DNA of 64,000 nt from contig NZ_JACWMX010000003.1 in the NCBI RefSeq assembly GCF_014773245.1, positions 124,001 to 188,000 on the forward strand, read 5' to 3'. Within the stretch, counting starts at the first letter, position 1. Every line of letters starts with the position of its first letter. The position numbers were made by a program, and so were the translations under genes. Below the pieces are notes generated by a model. That model made no database searches and was not told the DNA's origin. It saw only the letters and a program-made list of their open reading frames with translations. Source of the stretch: Mucilaginibacter glaciei (GTDB taxonomy: Bacteria > Bacteroidota > Bacteroidia > Sphingobacteriales > Sphingobacteriaceae). Of the stretch, positions 1 through 10,365 are shown in pieces.

Positions 1-3000
1 ATCTTAAAACTGAAGAGTACGATGTTTGTTTGACCATACGAAAGCGACCCGCTGGTTATACCATTTGCCGTAAAATTATTATCGGTTGATGTGAGCGTTG
101 GCGGCGCAATGGTAAAGGTAGTTCCTGTAATGTTAACATTCGGGCTTATGTTGGTAGTGCTTGTGGTTAGGGCGTTAGTTTGGGATGTAGCAAAGCTAAA
201 CTGCATAGTGCCGGCAGCTTGCGCCAGGGTGTTAAAGTTGTAGTTGATATCAGCAACTATAAAATAGTAGGTAGGGGTACTACCAGTTGTAATTACCTCG
301 CTGATATTGGTGATAGATAGTGAAGCAATTGCTGACGATAAATAATTGTAAGAAAATTGTGCTCCACTAACTTGCACAGCGCCTGTAAACGTGTTTGCCG
401 CAGTATTCTTGTACAATTTATAGCCTGTAAAATAAAATGAAGGGTTTTGACTTGAATATGTTGTGTTTATTGTAAAACTATTATAAGTATTTGCACTGCC
501 CGAAGTAATGCCGAAACCAAATAAAACAACAGAAGTTTGGCCTGGCCTCAGCGTACCTTGTGTAATGCCGTTTGCAGACGCATTTGCATCTGTTAAACTG
601 GCAGCAAGAACTGCAATGTTGATAGTTGTCGACGAGTTGCCGGTAATATTATTGCCGCTGGCCGTATAATTAGTGGCCGCAGATACAACAGTTGGAGTAC
701 CGCTGATGACACCGGTAGAGGTACTGAATGATAAACCTGCCGGAAGCGTTGGTGTGATTGCATATCCCCCTGCCAGGATCCTTTTAACGCCGCCGAAATT
801 ATAGTCAGAATAGTATAAGTTGCCGGATGCATCCATCGCTATAGCAGGCGGCGAATCGCCTGTAGTAGCAATCCGGTTAACCACACCTGACGGGCTGATT
901 ATGTTGATAGAGCTGCTTCCGGCGTCAGCTTCATAAATATTGCCGGATGCATCTACCACCATGTTTCGAGGCGAATTGAATGACGTATTTGCCGCAACAA
1001 AGGTTGATGGGACGGTGCTGCCCGCCGGCACCTTTAATATAGAATTGACACTATTGTTCGGGAATGCTCCGGGTACCGAAATATACATATCACCGGCGGT
1101 GTTAACAGCTACACCCCAGGGCGCATTTAAATTACTGATGTATGCAGTGCCTGCACTAGTGGCGGTGGTGGCTATCTTGTAAATCTTTCCGCCATTGGCA
1201 ATCGTGCTATTTCTGTCTACCACATAGATGAAATTTCCCGTCGGGTCAAATGCTAATGCCGTAGGTTCGTCAAAACCCGTGATCTGGGTTTTAGTGCCAC
1301 CTGTAGTGGTTTTAAAAATTTTACCTGTGCCTGTACTGCCGTTAATGCCTCTATCGGCAACATAGGTAGTGCCTGCCGCATCAACTATCACCCCGGCAGG
1401 GCGGGTATAAGAAATGCCTGCAGCAGTGTTTTGAGTAAAAGTAAGCGTGCCTGAAGAATTGTATACATAACAGGCTTTGTTATTTTCACTTGTTACATAT
1501 ATCTCACCCGTTGTTGTACGTACCGTTATGCCATTACTATTAGTGTTGTTATTAGAAGGAACATTAAGAATGCTTGTTGCAGGCCCGAAAGTGCCCACCG
1601 GGCCACCTGTATTTGAAGGCGACACTACCGGCGAAACCGCAACGTTTGTAATAAAGGTTTGCGGCGTAGTGTAAGTAATCACCGGGGCTTTCGGGTTAAT
1701 GGTTAGGTTAACGTTTGCCGTGCTGCTGCCGGTCGAACTGCTGGCGGTAACCGTGTAAGTTGTAGGAATTGAAACAACCGTAGGTGTGCCTGATATAACG
1801 CCTGTTGTACTTATGCTAAGCCCGGCAGGCAATGCAGGACTTGTTGATGCGCTAATGATAGTGCCGCCACTATTGGTGGGTGTCAGGTTGCTAATTGCAA
1901 CATTCGATGTGTAAATCTGTGGATTAGTATAGCTGAAAACAGGTGGATTAACAACCGCTAAATTTAAGGTTGTGGCCGAGCTGCCATTTTGGTTAAATGC
2001 AGTTATGGTATAATCTGTTGCAGGTGATAATGCTGTGGGAGTTCCCGTAATTTGCCCGTTTGTTGCGTTGAAAATTAATCCCGTAGGTAAGGCAGGGCTT
2101 ATGCTGTAACCTGTAGTTATAATTTTTCTGATTAAATTGTTGCCATAATCTGCGAGAAAAATATTACCGGATGTGGGATCGAAATTCAATCCTCTTGCAG
2201 CGTTGAAAGAGGCTGCCGTACCTACACCATTTGCTGAACCGGTTGTACCAGCGACACCTGCGATGGTTGTTACCACTCCCGCGGGAGTGATAAAACGGAC
2301 AGTGTTATTGCCGCTATCATTGATGTAAACATTATTTGAAATATCAACAGTTAATCCACGAGGCGTTAAAAAACTTGCTGCTGTACCCGTTCCATCAGCC
2401 GATCCTCCCGTAGTATTACCAGCAAGCGTTGTTACTACGCCAGCGGGAGTGATTTTTCTGATGAGGTTGTTATTTTGATCTGCAACATATAAGTTTCCCG
2501 AATTATCTACCGCCATCCCATTGGGTCCGTTAAAACTTGCACCGTTACCGGTACCATTTGTAGAACCAGCCGTGCCTGCTGCATTACCTGCGAAAAGCGT
2601 TACTGCGTAGGGGCTGGTAAGTGAAATTTTTCGGATTTGATTATTGAGAAAATCCGACATGTATATCGCGTTTGCGGATTGGGAATACGCAAATTCCACT
2701 GGACCATTAAATAATGCAGAAGTTCCTGTGGCATTATTGGTAGTACCGCTTGTGCCTCCCGAGTTTCCTGCAAATAAAGTTACATCGCCCGCGGCATTGA
2801 TCTTTCTGATTTGATTATTACCATAATCAGCTACATATAGAGATGCCCCATCTTCAGTTATTCCATATGGGCCATTGAATAGTGCGCCAGATCCATTGCC
2901 ATTTGTGCTGCCGGCAGCGCCGGTAGCACTTCCTGCAAATAGCGTTACTGCGCCGGTAGGAGTAATTCTCCTGATTTCATTGTTAACTTGGTCGGCAATA

Positions 3001-3302
3001 TAAAGATTACCCGTAGCTGAAATGTCTACTCCGCGTGGCGAACTAAACGAGGCTGCGGTACCTGTCGCGTTAGTTCTTCCTGCTGCGCCGCTCCCTGCAA
3101 AAGTGGATACAGTGCCATATACGGCTGCAGGTACTGCACCTCCGCTATTCGTAGGCGCTATAGCCGTTGATAAGGCAACGTTTAAAGTTAACGATTGAGG
3201 AGTGGTATAACTAATGCTTGGGGCCTGCCCGTATCCCTTTCGTCCGATCAAACAGCAAAATAATACGGATAAAATTATATATCTGAGTAAAAGTTTCATC
3301 AT
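1..3302 (-). CDS. Large secreted NHL-repeat / Ig-like repeat protein, partial (3' end outside window)
   Basis: An open frame of about 1100 codons runs on the minus strand from ATG 3302 (a second ATG follows at once at 3299) off the left edge without a stop. An N-terminal signal peptide of about 26 residues ends near GYGQ. A first group of about six NHL-type beta-propeller units follows (DNA about 3130-2120), each with the signature G-N-L-Y-V-A-D-x-x-N-N-x-I-R-K-I. Then come putative Ig-like (He_PIG-type) domains with the phrase GLSFSTSTGVISGTPT, and a second propeller-like group (about 1620-790). A further domain type begins NGITQGTLRPGQTSVVLF (about 590-520) and starts again at the window edge as NGITSGSLSYGQTNIVLF, so it is repeated with a period of about 170 residues. 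NHL proteins are usually extracellular binding scaffolds. A T9SS or CHU_C C-terminus is expected but lies outside the window. Substrate unknown. Confidence 0.85.
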   Translation of the reverse strand, partial: MMKLLLRYIILSVLFCCLIGRKGYGQAPSISYTTPQSLTLNVALSTAIAPTNSGGAVPAAVYGTVSTFAGSGAAGRTNATGTAASFSSPRGVDISATGNLYIADQVNNEIRRITPTGAVTLFAGSATGAAGSTNGNGSGALFNGPYGITEDGASLYVADYGNNQIRKINAAGDVTLFAGNSGGTSGTTNNATGTSALFNGPVEFAYSQSANAIYMSDFLNNQIRKISLTSPYAVTLFAGNAAGTAGSTNGTGNGASFNGPNGMAVDNSGNLYVADQNNNLIRKITPAGVVTTLAGNTTGGSADGTGTAASFLTPRGLTVDISNNVYINDSGNNTVRFITPAGVVTTIAGVAGTTGSANGVGTAASFNAARGLNFDPTSGNIFLADYGNNLIRKIITTGYSISPALPTGLIFNATNGQITGTPTALSPATDYTITAFNQNGSSATTLNLAVVNPPVFSYTNPQIYTSNVAISNLTPTNSGGTIISASTSPALPAGLSISTTGVISGTPTVVSIPTTYTVTASSSTGSSTANVNLTINPKAPVITYTTPQTFITNVAVSPVVSPSNTGGPVGTFGPATSILNVPSNNNTNSNGITVRTTTGEIYVTSENNKACYVYNSSGTLTFTQNTAAGISYTRPAGVIVDAAGTTYVADRGINGSTGTGKIFKTTTGGTKTQITGFDEPTALAFDPTGNFIYVVDRNSTIANGGKIYKIATTATSAGTAYISNLNAPWGVAVNTAGDMYISVPGAFPNNSVNSILKVPAGSTVPSTFVAANTSFNSPRNMVVDASGNIYEADAGSSSINIISPSGVVNRIATTGDSPPAIAMDASGNLYYSDYNFGGVKRILAGGYAITPTLPAGLSFSTSTGVISGTPTVVSAATNYTASGNNITGNSSTTINIAVLAASLTDANASANGITQGTLRPGQTSVVLFGFGITSGSANTYNSFTINTTYSSQNPSFYFTGYKLYKNTAANTFTGAVQVSGAQFSYNYLSSAIASLSITNISEVITTGSTPTYYFIVADINYNFNTLAQAAGTMQFSFATSQTNALTTSTTNISPNVNITGTTFTIAPPTLTSTDNNFTANGITSGSLSYGQTNIVLFSFK

Positions 3303-3693
3303 TAATCAGGAGCTTAGGATTGAACATTGCTGCTCGCGCGCATACTGCAAAAATGGTGCAAGCAATGGGCAAACGGCAGTTTATAATTATTATTTAATAT
3401 TGTGATGTTAATTACGCTAAATTTAAACAATTAGATTTTCCAAATAAAGGAATCCACGTAATTAATGTCTGCTATAAATGTGTAATTGAATACCCGATAT
3501 GGGTAATTAATTGCGCATAAATTGCTCTATGGACAAATATTTTCTTAGTATTTAATATGTGGATTTAATAGCCAACTGTTGGTATTCCCATAAGGAGTAA
3601 TGGCATTCTTCTAACCGTATAAATGTTCCTAATTCGGGTTTTATTTTCGCTAATTATTGATGAACTTTCCCTCACTGGAATTGACTATAATTT
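3303..3693. other. Intergenic region between divergent genes
   Basis: This 391-base AT-rich region separates the minus-strand NHL protein gene from the plus-strand subtilase gene, so it must hold both promoters. I found no exact TAnnTTTG box in a convincing position for either gene, and no strong hairpin. Short open frames here are shadows. Confidence 0.6.
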
Positions 3694-6600
3694 ATGCGTA
3701 AAATTTACACGGCAACCCTTTTTAGTTTTCTATTTTTTTGCTGTGTTACGCAGGTGTTTGCACAAAGGCAATTGGTTGATGCGGTTGCCAAAAAGCAGCT
3801 GGATCAGATTGCTGTTGCAGCAGGCCAAAAGTTTGACGCCAATTTTCTAAGGGCTCTGTTGCTGGCACCGGCCCGAGGCTGGGCAACGCAGCGCAAAACA
3901 AAAACAGGTAACTTAATTAAGTTACAGGGGGTTAATAATTCGGGGTTCCCCATTTACCTGGTTACGCATAATAACACCATTGCCGCCGCTACAACAGGCA
4001 CAAACGCAGTACAGCCCGGCGGTGCGCTGGGGCTCAACCTATCGGGATCAACCGTGGTTTTAAATAACAAACTGGGCATTTGGGATGGCGGGCAAGTGTA
4101 TAGCCAGCACCAGGAATTTGCCGGTAAAACTATTACGGCTAAAGATGGCTCGGCTATTTTAGATCACTCCACACACGTTGCCGGTACCATGCTGGCAAAA
4201 GGGGTTTACGCGCCTGCTAAGGGGATGGCCTTCAATGCAAGCACCCTATCTGCCTGGGATTTTGATAATGACGTGGCCGAAATGAGCACTGCGGCACCGG
4301 GTTTATTGCTATCTAATCACTCCTATGGCGATGTTGCGGGCTGGGATTATAACAGCAGCGCAGCCCGGTGGGAATGGTACGGTTTGCCGGGCGACTCGGT
4401 TGATTACAACTTTGGTTTTTATGACGAACGGGTGCAAGCCTGGGACAAGATCGCTTATAATGCACCTTATTACCTGATAGTTGAATCGGCAGGTAATAGC
4501 CGGAGCAGTAATGGCCCTGCTATTGGCGAAACCTATTATGGCTATCAAAGCCGCACCAATGCCAATGTTGTTAACAAAGGCCCGCGGCCCGCAGGGATCA
4601 GCAATAATGGCGGTTACGATATTATCAGCACAACGGGCAACGCAAAGAATATATTAACGGTAGGCGCAGTTGCCGGGTTACCTAACGGGCCCGTTAACCG
4701 CGACGACGTAAAGATTTCGTTTTTTAGCAGTTGGGGGCCTACGGATGATGGACGCATCAAGCCTGATCTGGTTGGCGACGGCGAGAATGTATTGTCGACA
4801 GGTGTTACCGGCCCGACGGCGTATTTAACCTTGTCGGGTACGTCTATGTCGGCACCAAATGTTACAGGCTCCTTGTATTTGCTGCAGGAATATTATTTGC
4901 AAAAAAACGCGGGCAGCTTTATGCGCGCGGCTACTTTAAAAGGCCTGGCCTGCCACACCGCTTTCGACGCCGGCAGGGTTGGGCCCGATTATATTTATGG
5001 ATGGGGATTATTAAGAATGCCCACCGCGGCACAGGCCATTACCGATAACGGCGTAAAAAGCATGATCAACGAGGCTACCCTTGCCCAGGGCCAGCGACGT
5101 ACATTTGATGTCGTAGCTTCGGGGAATGGGCCATTAGCGGTGACCATTTGCTGGACAGACCCTGAAGGTACCATTACTGCCGATGGTACGGTTAACAGCC
5201 GCACCCCCAAACTGGTTAATGATTTAGATATCCGCATAAGCGATGGCACTAATACTTTTAGTCCGTGGGTGCTAATGCCCGATAACCCGGCAGCCGCTGC
5301 GACAACAGGTGATAATATCCGTGATAATATAGAGCAGGTTTACATTGCCAATGCTATTCCCGGTAAAAAATATACGGTTACTATTACGCATAAAGGCACC
5401 TTAACATCGGGCAGCCAGGCGTATGCTGTTATCGCAACTGGTATTGGCGGATCGGCCTATTGCACATCCGCCCCAACATTTACTGCCGATTCTAAGATCA
5501 ATAATTTTACAGTCTCGAACGTTAACTATACCGCGCCCGCAGGTTGCACGGGCTATACCGATAACACGGGCAGCACCATACAGTTGGAGCAGGCGCGCAC
5601 CTATCCATTTAGTATAACGTTGGGTACTTGCGGTGCTAATTTTAACAAGGCCGCTAAGGTGTATGTCGATTGGAATGGCAACGGCATTTTTGACAATAAC
5701 GAGCTTGCTGCCGTTACAAGCGTTATTAATGGTACCGGCACTTACACAGGCAACATTACCGTGCCGCTATCTGTTGTGGCGGGCAACTTTGGTTTGTTAC
5801 GGGTAGTGCTTACAGAAACGGCCGATACCGCCAGGATAACACCCTGTGGCAACTATTTAAAGGGAGAAACGCAGGATTACCGCGTCCAATTCTTTAAACC
5901 AACAGCCGACGCGGGGATTACTAATGTATTGAACGGCGAGGCGGGCACATCGTGCGCTGTAGCTACGGCGGTAACCGTAAGAATAAAGAACTACGGCAGC
6001 GCAGTCATAAGCAATGTGCCGGTTACCGTTACCGTAACATCGCCTGCGGGTACGGTAGTCACCTTTAATGAAGTGTACACAAATACCATTGCCGTTAACG
6101 ACGAGGTGGACTTTACTTTAACCGGCAAGTTTAATACTACGGCAGGTGCAACTTACACCATTTCCGCGCAAACAACCCTGGCCGGCGACCCTATTGCCAC
6201 CAATAACCGGGCAACGGGTTCTATTATCATTAGCCAGCCACCGGTAGCTAATGACCTTTCGGCCTACTTGTGTGCAAACAATAACACCTATTTGCTAACA
6301 GGGAATGGCGATGGGCAGCTGCTATGGTACCGATCATTAACCGATGTATTGCCGTTTGCATATGGTAATACGGTAATAACAGCGCAAGCACCCAACAATA
6401 GCACCTTCTATGCGGGGCTTAACGATTTTAGCGGGAACGTGGGGCCGGTAAATAAAAGCGCTTTCCCGGCGGGTGGATATAACCAGTTTACACCCGATGT
6501 AAAAGTGCGCACCAGTATACCTGTTGTGATAGAAACCGCCCGACTGTACATTGGTAACCCCGGCAAGGTAACCTTTACTGTAAAGGCCGATAATGGCCAG

Positions 6601-7440
6601 GTGGTATCATCAACCACGTTAAATGTCGCGGCTACGCGGATAAACCCGGCTGCCGGCGCTCTTACAGATGACCCGACCGACCAGGGGAGAGTTTACAATC
6701 TTAACCTTACACTGCCTTCAGCAGGCAACTATACCATCTCAACCACGTACGAAAACGGAGCTACTTTATACCGTAACAATGGCGGCGTTACCGGCTACCC
6801 TTTTAACATCGGTAATATTTTTAGCATCACGGGTAACAATGCAACGTCGCCCACAAATGCAAGCGATACTACCTACTATAAAAACTTCTACTACTTTTTT
6901 TACGATGTGCATGTGAAAAGCACCAGTTGCCCTTCGGCGGCGCGGCAGGCAGTTGCGTTGAATAAGCCCGTTATCACCCAAAATGGCGAAGTACTTAACT
7001 CCAGCTTTGCGAGCGGCAACCAATGGTTTTTAAACGATAAGGAGATAGAAGGCGCTACAGGTGCTACTTATTCGCCATTGCAAAGCGGCAAATACCAGGT
7101 AGGTGTAACCGTAGGTAACGGGTGTTTAAGTAAATCGGATGTGTTTAACTATGCGCTTATTGCCAGAAACCCCGATAAGTCGACTGATATTGGGTTAGCT
7201 ATTTTTCCTGTACCGGCGGTGGCCAATGTTAATGTTGTTTTTGTTGCACTGGCTGCAGGCAACCTCACCCTGTCGTTAATAAACACAGCGGGGCAGATTA
7301 TTTACCAGCAGCAGCAAAGTATAGTGGCAGGTAATTTTAGCACGGTAATTAATGTAGCAGGCCAGTTGCCGGGTACTTATTTGCTAAAGGTATCGCTCGA
7401 TAAAAAGTCGTATTCTAAAAAGATCATCATCACCAAATAA
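3694..7440 (+). CDS. Secreted subtilisin-like (S8) serine protease with GEVED-like region and T9SS sorting domain
   Basis: This is a 1248-residue endopeptidase exported across the outer membrane. It has a signal peptide (residues 1-24, ending VFAQ). The S8 catalytic triad is visible as D131 (GIWDGG), H161 (DHSTHVAGT) and S384 (SGTSMSAPNV), with the oxyanion Asn at N268 (ESAGN). A GEVED-like beta domain lies near residues 600-733 (VYVDWNGNGIFDNNE, then GETQDYRV). An adhesion-type beta region follows, and residues about 1160-1248 form a type A T9SS sorting domain (IFPVPA start, GTYLLKVSLDKKS, ending KKIIITK). The catalytic set is complete, so the enzyme should be active. It has no close operon partner. 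The natural substrate cannot be told from the sequence. Confidence 0.93.
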   Translation: MRKIYTATLFSFLFFCCVTQVFAQRQLVDAVAKKQLDQIAVAAGQKFDANFLRALLLAPARGWATQRKTKTGNLIKLQGVNNSGFPIYLVTHNNTIAAATTGTNAVQPGGALGLNLSGSTVVLNNKLGIWDGGQVYSQHQEFAGKTITAKDGSAILDHSTHVAGTMLAKGVYAPAKGMAFNASTLSAWDFDNDVAEMSTAAPGLLLSNHSYGDVAGWDYNSSAARWEWYGLPGDSVDYNFGFYDERVQAWDKIAYNAPYYLIVESAGNSRSSNGPAIGETYYGYQSRTNANVVNKGPRPAGISNNGGYDIISTTGNAKNILTVGAVAGLPNGPVNRDDVKISFFSSWGPTDDGRIKPDLVGDGENVLSTGVTGPTAYLTLSGTSMSAPNVTGSLYLLQEYYLQKNAGSFMRAATLKGLACHTAFDAGRVGPDYIYGWGLLRMPTAAQAITDNGVKSMINEATLAQGQRRTFDVVASGNGPLAVTICWTDPEGTITADGTVNSRTPKLVNDLDIRISDGTNTFSPWVLMPDNPAAAATTGDNIRDNIEQVYIANAIPGKKYTVTITHKGTLTSGSQAYAVIATGIGGSAYCTSAPTFTADSKINNFTVSNVNYTAPAGCTGYTDNTGSTIQLEQARTYPFSITLGTCGANFNKAAKVYVDWNGNGIFDNNELAAVTSVINGTGTYTGNITVPLSVVAGNFGLLRVVLTETADTARITPCGNYLKGETQDYRVQFFKPTADAGITNVLNGEAGTSCAVATAVTVRIKNYGSAVISNVPVTVTVTSPAGTVVTFNEVYTNTIAVNDEVDFTLTGKFNTTAGATYTISAQTTLAGDPIATNNRATGSIIISQPPVANDLSAYLCANNNTYLLTGNGDGQLLWYRSLTDVLPFAYGNTVITAQAPNNSTFYAGLNDFSGNVGPVNKSAFPAGGYNQFTPDVKVRTSIPVVIETARLYIGNPGKVTFTVKADNGQVVSSTTLNVAATRINPAAGALTDDPTDQGRVYNLNLTLPSAGNYTISTTYENGATLYRNNGGVTGYPFNIGNIFSITGNNATSPTNASDTTYYKNFYYFFYDVHVKSTSCPSAARQAVALNKPVITQNGEVLNSSFASGNQWFLNDKEIEGATGATYSPLQSGKYQVGVTVGNGCLSKSDVFNYALIARNPDKSTDIGLAIFPVPAVANVNVVFVALAAGNLTLSLINTAGQIIYQQQQSIVAGNFSTVINVAGQLPGTYLLKVSLDKKSYSKKIIITK

Positions 7441-7463
7441 GCGTAGCCGCGATCACCACGGGG

Positions 7464-7952
7464 TTAAAAAGTGTATTTCAATCCCAGCCCAGGTGCCAGG
7501 TCAAAGAAGGGGCCGGTGGCAAATTCTATCCGCGGGTTAAGGTCAAGGCTGATGGCAATTGGTGCCCGGTCAATCTTATATTCCAGGCCTAAAACACCAT
7601 CGGCCCCTATTAAAACTTTGCTTCGGTAGTAGTTATCGTTACCAAAGGATTTGTCGACCCTGTTGCCAACCCCACCCAGGTGGCCGCCTGCGCCATAATA
7701 GAAGTTTAGGCCGGGGACATTAAATGCCTGTAGATGAAATTCATACAAACCTGTCAGTGCTGCACCATGACTCCGCAAACCAATGATCGCTTCCAGCGCG
7801 CTGGTTTGGTTGAGAAAGTATTTCCCGGAGATGCCGTTTTCATATCCGCCAAATTTTAAGCCGATGGCCATTTTATAATCTTGTGCGGCGGCACGGTTGG
7901 TGATCAATAAAAAGCAAAACAAGACAAGGGTGATTGTAATTAGTTTTTTCAT
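7464..7952 (-). CDS. Small secreted outer-membrane beta-barrel-like protein
   Basis: This 162-residue protein has a clear signal peptide (MKKLITITLVLFCFLLITNR, cleaved after about AAAQ). The mature part shows alternating beta strands, many glycines and aromatics, and a terminal phenylalanine (LGLKYTF), as in small outer-membrane barrels. No named family is recognised with certainty. It converges on the subtilase gene with a 23-base gap and stands alone. Function unknown. Confidence 0.75.
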   Translation of the reverse strand: MKKLITITLVLFCFLLITNRAAAQDYKMAIGLKFGGYENGISGKYFLNQTSALEAIIGLRSHGAALTGLYEFHLQAFNVPGLNFYYGAGGHLGGVGNRVDKSFGNDNYYRSKVLIGADGVLGLEYKIDRAPIAISLDLNPRIEFATGPFFDLAPGLGLKYTF

Positions 7953-8175
7953 TTGGGTTGAACGTAGGTTGTTGATCCTTTTGCAGGTAGCAGCCTGGTG
8001 ATAAATGTATTCCGGTGTCAGTTATTTGACCTCGGAAATGATAACGCACAAATAAGCCTTTTATGGTTGTAAAAATTAATCTGAATAAATTACGGGTAAC
8101 GATTGACCTGATATTACATGCCATTTTTTAGCCGAAATAAACTAAATTGCTTCAAAAATCTTCAACTTTATTTGC

Positions 8176-9882
8176 ATGAAATATACATCGGGATTATATA
8201 TAAAAGCATTGTGGCTTGTTTTCTTAGCAGGTTTTTCGGCAGGGTGTGTAAGGGGGCAGCTGGGCCAAAATATAAGCGGGCACTACAAAAACGGAATGGT
8301 GGTTTGCGCCTACCCCGATGCCGCCAAAATAGGGATAGAGATCATGCAAAAGGGCGGTAACGCGGTAGATGCAGCCGTGGCGGTGCAGTTTGCGCTGGCC
8401 GTAACCCACCCGCAGGCGGGCAACATTGGCGGTGGCGGTTTTATGGTGTACCGGTCGGCATCAGGTAAAACCAATACGCTCGATTTTAGGGAAAAGGCCC
8501 CCGCGCAAGCCAGTACCGACATGTACCTGGATGCCGCGGGGAACGTGATACCCAACAAAAGCTTATATACCCACCAGGCGTCTGGCATACCCGGTTCTGT
8601 AGACGGGATGGTAGAAGCACATAAAAAGTACGGTAAGCTCAAATGGGCCGACCTGGTTGACCCTGCCGTAAAGCTGGCCTTGAACGGCTTTAAAATGACG
8701 GCGCGGCTGGCAGCCGATATTAACCGGAACGCCGGCCAGTTTAAAAAATACAACCCGGATAAAAACTATCTGACTACCAAAGTTTGGCAGGAGGGCGACG
8801 TGCTGGTGCAGGAAGACTTGGGTCACACGCTGGAGCAGATCCGTGATAAGGGCCGTGCAGGCTTTTATGATGGCACCGTTGCCGATATGATGGTTGCCGA
8901 AATGAAGCTGGGCAACGGACTGATTACCAAAGCCGATCTGCAAAACTATCATTCCATCTGGCGCAAACCGGTAACCGGTAATTATAAGGAGTATAAGATC
9001 ATTACCATGCCGCCACCATCAAGCGGTGGTGTTGCTTTACTGCAGCTGCTTAAATCTGTTGAGCCGTACCCGATGCACCAGTGGGGGTTCAATAAAGATT
9101 CGACCGTGCAACTGATGGTAGAGGCCGAGCGCCGGGTGTATGCCGACCGCTCCAAATACCTGGGTGACCCGGATTTTTACAAAGTCCCGGTAGATAGCCT
9201 GCTGAATACCAAATACATTTTAAGCCGAATGCAAAACTTTAACTGGAATGCGGCCACGCCAAGTACCAGCATCCAGCCGGGGGCCATTGCTGGTTATGAA
9301 AGCGAGCAAACCACCCACTTTAGCATAGTGGACAGGGAGGGCAACGCGGTATCTATCACCACAACTTTGAATGATACTTTCGGCGCGCATATTTTTGTGA
9401 AGGGCGCGGGCTTTTTGCTGAACAACGAGATGGACGACTTCAGCTCGAAACCGGGCGTGCCCAATATGTACGGCCTGCTGGGCGGTAAGGCCAACAGCAT
9501 CCAGCCCAATAAACGCATGCTCTCGGCCATGACGCCGACTATTGTGGAGAAGAACGGTAAACTATTCATGGTGGTGGGCACACCGGGTGGCTCTACCATT
9601 ATTACCTCAGTTTTCCAGACGGTATTGAACGTGATCGAATTTGATAAAAGCATCCAGGGGGCGGTTGCGGCCAAGCGTTTCCACTCGCAGTGGATGCCCG
9701 ACCTGCTTTATATAGAGAAGGACGCATTGGATAGCCTGACCACCGATAAATTGCAACAAAAAGGTTATAAGATCACCCCGCGCGGCCCGATAGGCCGGGT
9801 AGACGGCATCCTGAAAACCAAATGGGGCTACTATGAAGGTGGTGCTGACCCAAGGGGCGATGATACGAAGATGGGTTGGTAA
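8176..9882 (+). CDS. ggt: Gamma-glutamyltransferase
   Basis: This N-terminal nucleophile hydrolase of 568 residues cleaves or transfers the gamma-glutamyl group of glutathione and related peptides in the periplasm. The N-terminus is a signal sequence, possibly lipoprotein type (FSAGC, with Cys24, although the -3 residue is not ideal). The proenzyme self-cleaves before the nucleophile T379 in EQTTHFSIVD to give large and small subunits. Other family hallmarks are GGNAVDAAVAVQFAL (about 60-74), GNIGGGGFM, PPPSSGGVALLQLL (about 280-292), LSAMTPTIV and GTPGGSTIIT. Length and motif order are normal. It is probably monocistronic, as a long repeat-bearing gap follows. Confidence 0.96.
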   Translation: MKYTSGLYIKALWLVFLAGFSAGCVRGQLGQNISGHYKNGMVVCAYPDAAKIGIEIMQKGGNAVDAAVAVQFALAVTHPQAGNIGGGGFMVYRSASGKTNTLDFREKAPAQASTDMYLDAAGNVIPNKSLYTHQASGIPGSVDGMVEAHKKYGKLKWADLVDPAVKLALNGFKMTARLAADINRNAGQFKKYNPDKNYLTTKVWQEGDVLVQEDLGHTLEQIRDKGRAGFYDGTVADMMVAEMKLGNGLITKADLQNYHSIWRKPVTGNYKEYKIITMPPPSSGGVALLQLLKSVEPYPMHQWGFNKDSTVQLMVEAERRVYADRSKYLGDPDFYKVPVDSLLNTKYILSRMQNFNWNAATPSTSIQPGAIAGYESEQTTHFSIVDREGNAVSITTTLNDTFGAHIFVKGAGFLLNNEMDDFSSKPGVPNMYGLLGGKANSIQPNKRMLSAMTPTIVEKNGKLFMVVGTPGGSTIITSVFQTVLNVIEFDKSIQGAVAAKRFHSQWMPDLLYIEKDALDSLTTDKLQQKGYKITPRGPIGRVDGILKTKWGYYEGGADPRGDDTKMGW

Positions 9883-10130
9883 GATTATTTATTGGATTAG
9901 GAAATTTAGCCTAAAAACGCAAAATGGGTTTACAAAGGTTTACATATTTCAGCTAAAAAATGACTTAATCAATTGTAAAACAGTTTTTTATGAAAAAGAT
10001 GGGTTTACACTTCTTTTGGGGATATTTGGCGTTTGGATCACAAGCTGGCGTACGCCGGTGGCGTGTGACCCTGCCGCTACAAGTCAAATCATGCACAGGC
10101 GGCACGCGTGCGTTGGTTATTTAATAATCA

Positions 10131-10172
10131 TGTCATGCGGGGAGCGACAGCGACGTGGCAATCTTAGCATAT
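10131..10172. repeat. Degenerate half copy of dispersed palindromic repeat
   Basis: The stretch TGTCATGCGGGGAGCGACAG followed by CGACGTGGCAATCTTAGCAT matches the arm of the palindromic elements at 57070-58046 with several changes. No clear second arm follows. Confidence 0.6.
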
Positions 10173-10351
10173 CGGATCGCCCCGCTGCCGCAAGTGTCCT
10201 CACTTGTGGCCCGTATGCAAGGTGGCGTTAGGGATAGGAGCGGATACCGGCCTTGTGCATAATGCCTGTAGGCGTATAAGTGGATAGCCCGGCCGCAGGC
10301 AACGCCCAATAAAAGCTATTGACGCCCACAATGAACTATCATAAAAAACGT

Positions 10352-10359
10352 TATGTTTG
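10352..10359 (+). promoter_or_regulatory. Bacteroidota -7 box (TATGTTTG) for the MarR gene
   Basis: The box matches TAnnTTTG exactly and ends six bases before ATG 10366. With the usual distance from box to transcription start, the mRNA would begin at or very near the start codon. No good -33 TTG is present at the standard distance. Confidence 0.45.
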
Positions 10360-10365
10360 CCAGCT

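Larger units (their letters stand above)
9883..10365. other. Intergenic region with decayed palindromic repeats
   Basis: These 483 bases between ggt and the marR-type gene hold no convincing gene. They contain an imperfect inverted sequence near 10037-10071, a degenerate copy of the window's dispersed palindromic element at 10131-10172, and a hairpin near 10190-10214 (GCCGCAAGTG opposite CACTTGTGGC, one mismatch). An open frame crossing ggt's 3' end (to 10231) has no protein-like features. Confidence 0.6.

Noticed and set aside
3214..3405. Small plus-strand frame
   Set aside because: It is a shadow of the N-terminus of the minus-strand NHL protein.
9833..10231. Open frame of 132 codons at the end of ggt
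   Set aside because: It overlaps the ggt stop, crosses degenerate repeats, and the protein has no recognisable or protein-like pattern.
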